Assembly: GCA_023433945.1 (NCBI GenBank)
Contig: JAEYTP010000043.1
Coordinates: 1 to 20,959, forward strand
From: Bacillota bacterium
GTDB taxonomy: Bacteria; Bacillota; Clostridia; Acetivibrionales; DSM-1351
Direction: 5' to 3'
Length of the DNA stretch: 20,959 nucleotides
In this document: positions 8,451 through 15,331 of the stretch, piece after piece
How positions within the stretch are numbered: position 1 is the stretch's first letter
How the letters are laid out: each line of letters starts with the position of its first letter
Notes under the pieces: generated by a model
Told to the model about the DNA's origin: nothing
The model's input: only the letters and a program-made list of their open reading frames with translations
Databases searched by the model: none
Program-made: the position numbers and the translations under genes

Positions 8451-8996
8451 TTCCATATTCTTGACAATTGCCAAAGACTCAACTCTGATGCCCTTCTCTC
8501 TCAGTAGACTTCCCCCTGGCTGGAATCCTTTTTCTATAACAATTCCTGCACCACATAACGTTGCACCAGCTTGTCCAACAATATCAGATAGCCCTAAAAC
8601 TGCCTTCCCATTTGCAAGAAAATCATCAATTATCAATATTCTGTCATCATTATCTATATACTTCTTTGAAACTCTAATAATATAGGCTTTTCCCTTTGTA
8701 AAGGAATACACTTCACTTTGAAAGATATCACTATCCAGGTTTCTGGACTCAGTTTTTTTTGCAAAAACAACTGGAACATTAAAGTATTGAGCCGCAATAC
8801 AAGCTATACCAATACCAGATGCCTCAATAGTAAGAATTTTTGTAATATTATCATCTTTAAATCGCCTATAAAATTCTTTACCGATTTCGTTGAAAAGCTT
8901 AACATCCATTTGATGATTTAAAAACGAATCAACTTTTAGGATGTCGTTACCGATTACAACACCATCCATAATAATTCTCTGCTTTAATAGTTCCAT
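8427..8996 (-). CDS. xpt: Xanthine phosphoribosyltransferase
   Basis: Purine-salvage enzyme converting xanthine (and often guanine) plus PRPP to the nucleotide in the cytoplasm. At 189 residues it has normal length. The PRPP-binding motif is RILIIDDFLANGKA (about 120-133). Other family features are ILTIEASGIGIA in the first half and the N-terminal MELLKQRI with DSFLNHQMD. The ribosome site GGGGGA lies six bases before the ATG. It is the first gene of an operon with bmpA and nupOPQ and sits directly downstream of a guanine riboswitch and terminator, the classic xpt control. Its last codons are the first unit of the tandem array described separately. Confidence 0.96.
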   Translation of the reverse strand: MELLKQRIIMDGVVIGNDILKVDSFLNHQMDVKLFNEIGKEFYRRFKDDNITKILTIEASGIGIACIAAQYFNVPVVFAKKTESRNLDSDIFQSEVYSFTKGKAYIIRVSKKYIDNDDRILIIDDFLANGKAVLGLSDIVGQAGATLCGAGIVIEKGFQPGGSLLREKGIRVESLAIVKNMEDGKIQFA

Positions 8997-9065
8997 CTTT
9001 ATCCCCCAAAAAAAGTCATAACAATCATGCCGCCGTTCAACTAAAATTGACCGACCAGATTAACT

Positions 9066-9096
9066 AAAAAACTCCCAATCAGATAGATTGGGAGTT
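9066..9096 (-). terminator. Riboswitch-controlled terminator in the xpt leader
   Basis: On the minus strand AACTCCCAATC (9096-9086) and GATTGGGAGTT (9080-9070) form a perfect 11-bp stem with a five-base loop. It runs straight into TTTTTTAGTT. It lies 38 bases after the guanine aptamer and about 70 bases before the xpt ATG, as expected for a guanine OFF switch acting by premature termination. Confidence 0.95.
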
Positions 9097-9134
9097 CAAA
9101 TATTCTGTGACAACATTCATGTCAAAGATGAACA

Positions 9135-9201
9135 CCCGTAGCAAAGCCATTTATGGCGGCTTCGTAGAGACTGACGGCCCATATCGCCGAAAATATACGG
9201 G
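9135..9201 (-). ncRNA. Purine (guanine-type) riboswitch aptamer
   Basis: The 67-base element on the minus strand matches the purine aptamer. P1 is CCCGT with ACGGG. P2 has loop GATATGG. J2/3 reads TCAGTCTCTAC. P3 has loop CCATAAAT, and its two Cs can pair with the GG of L2. J3/1 is GCTA, so the specificity base equivalent to position 74 is C, predicting guanine or hypoxanthine rather than adenine. The base equivalent to U51 is T, arguing against the 2'-deoxyguanosine class. Deviations from the Bacillus xpt aptamer include T for A24 in J1/2, C for U48 and G for A73. It controls the xpt-bmpA-nupOPQ operon with the terminator downstream. Confidence 0.93.
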
Positions 9202-9204
9202 ATA

Positions 9205-9257
9205 CCAAAGTTTAGCAACTTTGGAATCGTATGAAGTTAATGTCGAGTATTTCGACA
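9205..9257 (-). other. Two hairpins ahead of the guanine aptamer
   Basis: Between the promoter and the aptamer the leader can form TGTCG-aaatact-CGACA (9257-9241) and CCAAAGTT-gcta-AACTTTGG (9224-9205). Both are perfect stems (5 and 8 bp) with short loops and no T run, so they are not terminators. Purine riboswitches usually start nearer the transcription start. Possible roles are 5' end stability or a folding partner for the aptamer; none is shown. Confidence 0.6.
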
Positions 9258-9262
9258 AAATT

Positions 9263-9291
9263 ATTGTATATTAGGGAAAATAAAAATGCAA
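9263..9291 (-). promoter_or_regulatory. xpt operon promoter
   Basis: Minus-strand -35 TTGCAT (9286-9291) and -10 TACAAT (9263-9268) are separated by 17 bases. The expected transcript start, near 9256, gives a leader of about 55 bases before the aptamer. The -35 is only about 18 bases past the queT stop codon. Confidence 0.75.
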
Positions 9292-9309
9292 GTAGGAAAA
9301 TGAACATTC

Positions 9310-9810
9310 TTAAAAATTTCTAGCAAATAGTTCGCTTAACCGTTTATTTTTACCAATAAGCATTAATAAAGGGTACCCCAGGAAGTAGCATGCTACTATC
9401 TGCCCTATGCCAACGCTGGCAATTGTAATAAAAAAAGGTAAATTATAGAGAATACTTAGCATTGGACCTACTATTACTGCATTTACAATAACTGGTGGTA
9501 GTGGTGCCAGAAGCTTTCGTGTAGGCTTGTTATAAGTTAATTTATAGGTAAGATATGCAGATAATAAGGTTGCTATGCTCCCTACCACAATGTCCCATAT
9601 CCCATTACCACCGAATATATTTGAAATCAAGCATCCCACAAAAATTGCTGGGACAGCTACAGGAGTAACTGCCGGTAAAATAGTGAATGCCTCCGAAAAT
9701 CTAACCTGCACCGGTCCAAAGCTTGTAAATCCGAAAACTAGCGTAATTACTACATATATTGCCGCTATAAAAGCTCCTGTTACAATTGATCTAATACTAT
9801 TTCTTTTCAT
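9310..9810 (-). CDS. queT: Queuosine precursor transporter QueT (ECF S component)
   Basis: Membrane S component thought to import queuosine precursors (preQ0/preQ1) using a shared ECF energy-coupling module, which is not in this window. The 166-residue protein starts MKRNSIRSIVTGAFIAAIYV. It has the QueT hallmark FGPVQVRFSEAFTILP (about 31-46) and FVGCLISNIFGGNG (58-71), with five to six hydrophobic helices. The start at 9810 was chosen over an upstream in-frame ATG because AAAGGA lies four bases before it and the upstream extension is repeat-derived leader. A preQ1-I-type riboswitch precedes the gene, which supports both calls. No terminator is seen between its stop and the xpt promoter. Confidence 0.92.
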   Translation of the reverse strand: MKRNSIRSIVTGAFIAAIYVVITLVFGFTSFGPVQVRFSEAFTILPAVTPVAVPAIFVGCLISNIFGGNGIWDIVVGSIATLLSAYLTYKLTYNKPTRKLLAPLPPVIVNAVIVGPMLSILYNLPFFITIASVGIGQIVACYFLGYPLLMLIGKNKRLSELFARNF

Positions 9811-9844
9811 ACAATCCTTTCCCTCTTTCGAGTAGGCTACGCCG

Positions 9845-9913
9845 TCAATAAGTTGACATAATTTCGCCATAAGTGTGCAGATAATTTTGCTATAAATGTG
9901 CAGATTATTTTGC
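9845..9913 (-). repeat. 23-bp tandem repeats in the queT leader
   Basis: Two adjacent 23-bp units (9868-9890 and 9891-9913) match at 20 of 23 positions; their common core is GTGCAGAT-A/T-ATTTTGC. A third, degenerate unit (9845-9867) matches at about 14 positions. They lie in the 5' untranslated region between the putative preQ1 terminator and the ribosome site. The last unit also contains a small hairpin, GTCAA-cttA-TTGAC. Confidence 0.75.
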
Positions 9914-9945
9914 AAACAAAATACTGCCCTACTTAGTGTAGGCAG
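9912..9945 (-). terminator. Probable expression-platform terminator of the queT riboswitch
   Basis: Minus-strand CTGCCTAC (9945-9938) pairs with GTAGGGCAG (9932-9924) with one bulged G. TATTTTGTTT follows. A competing hairpin GGCA-cgc-TGCC overlaps the 5' arm and could be the antiterminator. The T run is interrupted, so termination may be only partial. Confidence 0.55.
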
Positions 9946-9948
9946 CGT

Positions 9949-9989
9949 GCCGTAGTTTTATTTATAGACAGGATGGTCACGAACTGTCT
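9949..9989 (-). ncRNA. preQ1-I-type riboswitch upstream of queT
   Basis: On the minus strand the element has P1 AGACAG with CTGTCT (9989-9984 with 9971-9966) and the loop TTCGTGACCATC. An A-rich tail ATAAATAAAACTACGG follows, in which TACG can pair with CGTG of the loop (one G-U) to form the H-type pseudoknot. Small size, an A-rich tail and position before a queT gene are all typical of preQ1-I. High preQ1 is expected to lower queT expression. Confidence 0.82.
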
Positions 9990-10010
9990 TTTGGTATTAA
10001 TTTATATCAA

Positions 10011-10040
10011 ATTATATCATTGTTCCATTACTAAATACAA
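10011..10040 (-). promoter_or_regulatory. queT promoter
   Basis: Minus-strand -35 TTGTAT (10035-10040) and a consensus -10 TATAAT (10011-10016) are separated by 18 bases. The expected start, near 10004, is about 15 bases before the preQ1 aptamer. Confidence 0.75.
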
Positions 10041-10133
10041 CTAGATTATATAATACATTAAATAAATGTAATTCAATCAATTTATAAAATATATTTTAAA
10101 GTATCATACAATTTAAATTAAACATTTGATAAT

Positions 10134-10259
10134 TAATACATTTTCAAATGTTTGACGCGAGGGTCTGACAGCCCCAGTGCATTAGCAGCCTCTGAAACTG
10201 TGTTCTTCTTTTATAATGCAATTGATAACATGTAACTTTTTTAGTTCCTTATCAGTCAT
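10134..10259 (-). pseudogene. Frameshifted N-terminal remnant of a transposase-like HTH protein
   Basis: The minus strand from the ATG at 10259 reads MTDKELKKLHVINCIIKEE and then HSFRGC-stop. A shift of one frame continues as TVSEAANALGLSDPRVKHLK before another stop. Joined, these give the start of a helix-turn-helix of the kind at the N terminus of ISNCY/IS1202-type transposases (MT-KELK-L-VI...V-EAA--LGLS-R-VK-L). Only about 42 codons remain and no catalytic domain follows, so this is a decayed scrap of an insertion sequence. The family assignment is from memory of the motif and is moderate. Confidence 0.6.
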
Positions 10260-10357
10260 AGTATATATCATTCCCTAAGATTACCATTATTTATGATAGG
10301 GTGAATAATCATACGATAATCTTACGGGTAAAATTATCAAATTAAATAAAATATTCA

Positions 10358-10386
10358 TTTACATAGAAGTTAAATTAATATATAAT
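10358..10386 (+). promoter_or_regulatory. Promoter of the FAD-dependent oxidoreductase gene
   Basis: -35 TTTACA (10358-10363) and a consensus -10 TATAAT (10381-10386) are separated by 17 bases, about 80 bases before the start codon. No regulator site is recognised. Confidence 0.75.
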
Positions 10387-10467
10387 ATGAAATTTGGAAA
10401 GACAAAATTGTTTCGATATTAAAACAATCTAACTATACAAAATTTTGTTATGCAAATGGAGGGCAAA

Positions 10468-11862
10468 ATGAACAAAAATTATGATGTAGTAATAATTGGT
10501 GCTGGAATTTCAGGTATATTTGCTGGTTATGAGCTCACCAAGCTAAATCCTAAGCTCAAGGTATTAATGCTTGAACAAGGACGTGACATATTTAAGAGAA
10601 ATTGTCCTACAATTGGTAATAAAATAAAGGATTGTGTTAAGTGTAAGACCTGCGATATTATGAGAGGTTTTGGCGGTGCAGGAGCGTATTCGGATGGTAA
10701 ATTTAATTTTACAACCGAATTTGGTGGTTGGCTCAATGACTATCTTCCTGATGAAGAAGTAATGAAGCTTATTGATTATGTAGATAAAGTAAATATGGAG
10801 TTTGGTGCTACCGATGAGGTTTTCTCAACCTACTCTGCAGAAGCTAAAGCTATTGAAAAAAGAGCCTTGGAGAATGATTTACACCTTCTGCAGGCTTCTG
10901 TTAAACATCTTGGAACAGAGAATAATGTGGAAATACTGAAAAGATTATATAACTATCTTACTGAAAGATTGGAAATGCAATGCAATACACAGGTTAAGCA
11001 AATCGCTCAGCATAATGAAGATTACATCGTGACACTTAGCGATGGTACTGAATTGCAGTGTAAGTACCTTATTGCTGCTCCCGGTCGTTCAGGTGCGGAA
11101 TGGTTTTCACAGCAGTGTAAGGACTTGAATCTTAACCTTATCAACAATCAGGTTGATATCGGTGTACGAGTAGAGCTCCCTGCAAAGGTATTTGAACACA
11201 TAACAGACGTTGTTTATGAATCAAAGCTTTTATATCGTACAAAGCAGTATGGTGATATTGTTAGAACCTTCTGTATGAATCCTTACGGTCACGTTGTTTC
11301 AGAAAATGTAGATGGTATTATAACAGTTAATGGTCATAGCTATACCGATCCTTCTTTGAGAAGCGAAAACACCAATTTTGCCCTTTTAGTAAGTAATAGG
11401 TTTACTCAGCCATTTAATGAACCCTACCAGTACGGTAAAAGAATTGCATCCCTTTCAAATATGCTAGGTGGTGGTGTTCTAGTACAGCGTTTTGGAGACC
11501 TAATCAAGGGTGCGAGGACAAATGCTCACCGATTGGGTCAGAGCTTTACCCATCCAACGCTCAAGGCAACTCCTGGTGATCTGAGCCTTGTTCTCACAAA
11601 GAGACATCTTGATAATATTATTGAGATGATTTATGCATTGGACAAGATAGCTCCTGGAACAGCAAACTATGACACACTGCTCTATGGTGTTGAGGTAAAG
11701 TTTTACAGTTCAAGACTTGAGCTTACTAGCCAGCTTGAAACGAAGCTATCAAACATGTTTGCTATAGGTGACGGTGCAGGAGTAACCAGAGGACTTTCAC
11801 AGGCAAGCGCAAGCGGAGTACTGGTTGCGAGGACAATTGTTGATAGGATATTGAATAAATAA
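10468..11862 (+). CDS. Uncharacterised FAD-dependent dehydrogenase (COG2509-like)
   Basis: A 464-residue flavoprotein. The Rossmann FAD motif is at the N terminus (VVIIGAGISGIFAGYEL, about residues 7-23) and ends in LEQG for the ribose contact. A cysteine cluster CVKCKTC follows (about 52-58), then GFGGAGAYSDGKFNF. The C-terminal FAD-binding signature is MFAIGDGAGVTRGLSQASAS. This matches the conserved but uncharacterised FAD-dependent dehydrogenases of clostridia; substrate and partner are not known. The cysteine group could bind a metal or be redox active, which is inference. Start 10468 is supported by GGAGGG four bases upstream; the in-frame ATG at 10450 has no good site. The gene stands alone on the plus strand with its own promoter and is followed by hairpin repeats able to act as terminators. 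Confidence 0.85.
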   Translation: MNKNYDVVIIGAGISGIFAGYELTKLNPKLKVLMLEQGRDIFKRNCPTIGNKIKDCVKCKTCDIMRGFGGAGAYSDGKFNFTTEFGGWLNDYLPDEEVMKLIDYVDKVNMEFGATDEVFSTYSAEAKAIEKRALENDLHLLQASVKHLGTENNVEILKRLYNYLTERLEMQCNTQVKQIAQHNEDYIVTLSDGTELQCKYLIAAPGRSGAEWFSQQCKDLNLNLINNQVDIGVRVELPAKVFEHITDVVYESKLLYRTKQYGDIVRTFCMNPYGHVVSENVDGIITVNGHSYTDPSLRSENTNFALLVSNRFTQPFNEPYQYGKRIASLSNMLGGGVLVQRFGDLIKGARTNAHRLGQSFTHPTLKATPGDLSLVLTKRHLDNIIEMIYALDKIAPGTANYDTLLYGVEVKFYSSRLELTSQLETKLSNMFAIGDGAGVTRGLSQASASGVLVARTIVDRILNK

Positions 11863-11876
11863 ATTATCCCAGCTAA

Positions 11877-12121
11877 TCATTCTAACTGCTATTTATATGT
11901 TCAATCATAACTTTTGGGACCTAAATGCTCCGTTTTTGGCATTTTAGGTCCCAATTTTATTATTCTATCTGCTACTTACACGGCTCAATCATAGCTTTTG
12001 GGACCTAAATGCTCCGTTTTTGGCATTTTAGGTCCCAATTTTATTATTCTATCTGCTACTTACATGGCTCAATCATAACTTTTGGGACCTAAATGCTCCG
12101 TTTTTGGTATTTTAGGTCCCA
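11877..12121 (+). repeat. 84-bp tandem repeat, three units each with a long hairpin (tandem terminators)
   Basis: Three units with an exact 84-bp period; the equivalent CTTTTGGGACC starts at 11911, 11995 and 12079. Each holds TTGGGACCTAAATGC and GCATTTTAGGTCCCAA, a 15-bp stem with one bulged A. In the first two units TTTTATTATT follows on the plus strand, so they look like functional terminators for the FAD-dependent gene ending at 11862. The third unit lacks the T run. The first unit is more diverged upstream of the hairpin (TGCTATTTATATGTTCA against TGCTACTTACACGGCTCA). Confidence 0.9.
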
Positions 12122-12196
12122 AATCATGTTCTGTCATGCTTATTAAATTATGTTTATGGACTTGCGTAACATATTAATAGTGAAATTGAAAAACAA

Positions 12197-12727
12197 TTAT
12201 ATAGTCTCTGGCTCAGGGTATTGTACTCCAAAGGTTTCTACTGTAACCTTCTTCATTTTCTGGTCTTCATAAGGTCTGTCTTGACTATCCCTTTTTGCAT
12301 TAACTATTTTATCAGCTTCTTCCATACCTTCAATTACCTTACCAAATGCAGCATATTGTCCATCGAGGTGTGGTGAGTTCTTTACCATGATAAAGAACTG
12401 TGACCCAGCAGAATTAGGGTTCATTGTTCTCGCCATAGAAAGTACTCCACGGTCATGCTTTAAATTATTTTTAAAGCCATTCATTGAAAATTCGCCTCTG
12501 ATTGAATATTCAGGTCCACCCATACCTGTACCTTCTGGATCTCCGCCCTGAATCATGAAACCTGGTATTACACGGTGAAAGATAACACCATCATAGAAGC
12601 TGTGGTTTATTAATGATATGAAGTTGTTAACGGTATTTGGTGCAATTTCAGGGTAAAGCTCAGCTTTAATAATTCCCCCATTTTCAAGTTCAATTGTAAC
12701 TATTGGATTTTGACTCATATTTTTCAT
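12197..12727 (-). CDS. ppiB: Peptidyl-prolyl cis-trans isomerase, cyclophilin type
   Basis: Cytoplasmic cyclophilin catalysing cis-trans isomerisation of Xaa-Pro bonds. There is no signal peptide. The active-site segment FHRVIPGFMIQGGD (about residues 50-63, with catalytic Arg52 and substrate-binding Phe57, Met58 and Gln60) is complete. LSMARTMNPNSAGSQFFIM and HLDGQYAAFGKV follow, with Tyr where human cyclophilin A has the cyclosporin-binding Trp. Length 176 is usual for clostridial PpiB. The start is uncertain: AAAGGA is only about three bases before the ATG at 12727 and about 12 before the in-frame ATG at 12718. It is a single gene with its own promoter. Confidence 0.95.
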   Translation of the reverse strand: MKNMSQNPIVTIELENGGIIKAELYPEIAPNTVNNFISLINHSFYDGVIFHRVIPGFMIQGGDPEGTGMGGPEYSIRGEFSMNGFKNNLKHDRGVLSMARTMNPNSAGSQFFIMVKNSPHLDGQYAAFGKVIEGMEEADKIVNAKRDSQDRPYEDQKMKKVTVETFGVQYPEPETI

Positions 12728-13129
12728 ATTCCTTTCTTGGATTATACTTTTCTATATTTATACTTTTCTTGGTATATATTAGCTTGTACTTTCATTATGG
12801 TTTTACTTTTCTTGGTCTATACTTTCACTGATATTTAACTTTAATTATCTTGAATCTTACGTTATAATTCAAGCAAATGTTTTGCTATTCTAATCATATA
12901 TCTTCAAGTGTTTAATTATTTAAGTGTTTATATTTAGTGTTTAATTACTCAGTGTTTAATTATTTACCGCTCAACTCTATATTGTTTATTTCTTTAATGC
13001 TCAATTCATTATGTTTATTCTTGATTGTTCAGGTCTTTAATGGTCAATTATTTAATCCTTGATTGCTCAATTATTAATGTTCAATTCTTTAAGGCTCAAT
13101 TCTTTAATGCTTAAATATTAAAGCATTTA
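12728..13129 (-). repeat. Intergenic region with degenerate short repeats
   Basis: This 400-bp gap has two repeat types. From 12900 to 13129, just after the topoisomerase A stop codon, some 13 degenerate units of about 15 bases occur on the minus strand (typical form ATTGAGCATTAAAGA), later shading into ATTAAACACTTAAAT. Close to ppiB, in its leader, CCAAGAAAAGTA occurs twice, and a third variant, CCAAGAAAGGAAT, provides the ribosome site. No ORF, RNA gene or strong terminator is seen. Confidence 0.6.
12844..12873 (-). promoter_or_regulatory. Putative ppiB promoter overlapped by an inverted repeat
   Basis: Minus-strand -35 TTGAAT (12867-12872) and -10 GATAAT (12844-12849) are 17 bases apart. 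Perfect arms CTTGAAT (12849-12855) and ATTCAAG (12867-12873) frame the spacer and cover the -35, an operator-like layout. The leader from here to the ATG is about 110 bases. Confidence 0.5.
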
Positions 13130-15316
13130 TTACTCAAATTCAAGCGTCAACTGGTTATCAGCCTTGTCCTCTTCCTTCATATAACAGCCAATGGCAGGAA
13201 TATTTTTTGTTCTGTAATAATCATAATCCGCGAGCGGCATCTCATCTAAAGTTTTTATTGCTATCAACGTGCTGCCCTTTTTGGACGTAAGTACCTGCAC
13301 CCCTAGCGAGTCTCTGGTAGTCTTCGGATTGATGCCTTCTGTACTAAATACTAGAACCTTCTTTATACTGCTCACTGCTATAAGCTCTAATTCCTCACCC
13401 ATATAGAACATTCTTATAAGCGGTGACGCATCCGAATAAGCATTTGCCAACTTCTTGCGGTTGGTCTTTGTAGCATAGCTGGAAAGCGGGATCTTCGAAG
13501 CCTTTCCATTCTCATAGAAGAACAGCATATGTCCTGTATATTCATCAGTGGCAGTAATATATATAATTTTTTCATCAGCGTCGAGCCCCAGTAGATTTGT
13601 GAGATACTCCCCTAAACTAGACGCCTTGCAATCAGGAATATCATAAATCTTTGTCTTATATACATTGTACTTATTTGAGAACAACAACAACTCAGCTTTA
13701 TTATGTGTATCAATTTCCTGCACAATAATATCGTCATCCTTGAGCTTATGTTCCGGATTTGCACGCAATGAAACCAGTGCAATCTTTTTGAGATAATTAT
13801 GCTCTGTTAGGAATAGCTTAAGGTTGTAATCCTCTATCAGGTGCTCGGTAGTAATCTCTTCAATATGGTCTTCATGAATTATTTCAGTTATTCTAGGTTT
13901 ACCATATTTCTTTGAAATATCCTTAAGCTGTTTTGCTATAATGCTCTTAATACGCTTTTCACTTCCGTATATATCTCTGAGGTCAGCAATCTCTTTAACA
14001 AGGTCATCTGTCTCGCTTACCCTATTGAGAATATATTCCTTATTAAGGTTTCTGAGCCTTATTTCTGCAATGTACTCTGCTTGGAGCTGATCTATTTCAA
14101 ACCCCGTCATAAGGTTGGGAACAACCATTGTCTCCTGCTCTGTACCTCTGATTATAGAAATTGCCTTATCAATATCCAACAGTATCTTTTTAAGACCCAT
14201 CAGCAAGTGAAGCTTATCACTCTTCTTTTCAATATCGTATAAAGTCTGGCGTTTAATACATTCTATTCTGAATTTAAGCCATTCCCTGATTATCTCAGGT
14301 ACGCCCATTACTCTGGGCCTACCGTTTATAAGTATGTTGAAATTACAGTTAAAGCTATCCTGCAGTGGTGTTAGCTTAAAGAGCTTATTCATCAAAGCAT
14401 CAGGATCGGTGTTCCTTCTAACATCAAGTGCTATCTTCAAGCCTTCTAAGTCAGTCTCATCACGGACATCAGTAATCTCCTTGATTTTTCCTGCCTTTAT
14501 TAATTCTATAATCTGGTCAATTATTGCTTCAACTGAGGTAGTATAAGGAATCTCTATAATCTCTACGCAGTTATTTTCCTTGTCAAACCTATATTTCCCC
14601 CTAAGCTTAAAGCCTCCTCTACCAGTTGCATATATCTCCTTCATTTCTTTTTCAGAGTATATCAGCTGTCCTCCTGATGAAAAGTCAGGAGCTTTGATAT
14701 ATTGCTCTACTGGAGCATTTTCGTTGTTAATAATTGCAATGGTGGCTTCACACACCTCAGAAAGATTAAAGCTACAAATGTTGCTGGCCATACCTACCGC
14801 AATACCTTGGTTTGCATTCACCAAAACATTCGGAAAAGTAGTCGGCAAAAGTACCGGCTCTTTAATTGTGCCATCATAATTGTCCACCATATCGACATTG
14901 TTTTTGTCTATATCTCTGAATATTTCTTCACAAATCTTATCAAGTTTTGCCTCTGTATACCTTGGAGCAGCAAACTTCATATCCCTGGAATACTGCTTAC
15001 CAAAGTTACCCTTTGAATCTACAAAAGCATGCAGCAGCGCATTATTACCTCTGGTTAAACGCACCATGGTTTCATAGATAGCCATATCACCATGCGGGTT
15101 AAGCTTCATGGTTTGTCCAACAATGTTTGAGGACTTTGTCTTTGCGCCCGTCAATAAAGACATCTTGTACATAGTGTACAGTAGCTTTCTGTGCGACGGT
15201 TTAAAACCATCAATCTCTGGAATCGCACGAGACACGATGACGCTCATGGCATAAGGCATAAAGTTGCTTTCAAGGGTAGAAACAATCCCCTGCTCAATTA
15301 CATTTTTGTTACTCAT
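13130..15316 (-). CDS. parC: Type IIA topoisomerase A subunit (ParC-like, divergent)
   Basis: DNA-cleaving subunit of a type IIA topoisomerase, working with the B subunit encoded 15 bp upstream. The catalytic tyrosine is Tyr120 in KFAAPRYTEAKL, preceded by Arg119. The gate helix region is NPHGDMAIYETMVRL (73-87). QGIAVGMASNICSFNL marks the tower side. At 728 residues it is shorter than GyrA, and no GyrA-box (QRRGGKG) is visible in the C terminus, so gyrase activity is unlikely; decatenation or relaxation is expected. The quinolone-contact positions equivalent to GyrA Ser83 and Asp87 are Met78 and Glu82. The ribosome site GGAGAAAGGA lies in the gap between the genes. This is a clostridial second topoisomerase, not the housekeeping gyrase; the parC symbol is tentative. 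Confidence 0.88.
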   Translation of the reverse strand: MSNKNVIEQGIVSTLESNFMPYAMSVIVSRAIPEIDGFKPSHRKLLYTMYKMSLLTGAKTKSSNIVGQTMKLNPHGDMAIYETMVRLTRGNNALLHAFVDSKGNFGKQYSRDMKFAAPRYTEAKLDKICEEIFRDIDKNNVDMVDNYDGTIKEPVLLPTTFPNVLVNANQGIAVGMASNICSFNLSEVCEATIAIINNENAPVEQYIKAPDFSSGGQLIYSEKEMKEIYATGRGGFKLRGKYRFDKENNCVEIIEIPYTTSVEAIIDQIIELIKAGKIKEITDVRDETDLEGLKIALDVRRNTDPDALMNKLFKLTPLQDSFNCNFNILINGRPRVMGVPEIIREWLKFRIECIKRQTLYDIEKKSDKLHLLMGLKKILLDIDKAISIIRGTEQETMVVPNLMTGFEIDQLQAEYIAEIRLRNLNKEYILNRVSETDDLVKEIADLRDIYGSEKRIKSIIAKQLKDISKKYGKPRITEIIHEDHIEEITTEHLIEDYNLKLFLTEHNYLKKIALVSLRANPEHKLKDDDIIVQEIDTHNKAELLLFSNKYNVYKTKIYDIPDCKASSLGEYLTNLLGLDADEKIIYITATDEYTGHMLFFYENGKASKIPLSSYATKTNRKKLANAYSDASPLIRMFYMGEELELIAVSSIKKVLVFSTEGINPKTTRDSLGVQVLTSKKGSTLIAIKTLDEMPLADYDYYRTKNIPAIGCYMKEEDKADNQLTLEFE

Positions 15317-15331
15317 AGAAAGTCCTTTCTC

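Noticed and set aside
9811..9915. Longer N terminus for QueT
   Set aside because: It translates the repeat-containing leader; a ribosome site precedes 9810.
10260..10357. Riboswitch or small RNA before the FAD-dependent gene
   Set aside because: Only weak inverted repeats are present and they lie upstream of the predicted promoter; no known RNA motif is matched.
14580..14879. Plus-strand ORF of 99 codons opposite the topoisomerase A gene
   Set aside because: It is a shadow of the minus-strand coding sequence, with no ribosome site and no recognisable protein.
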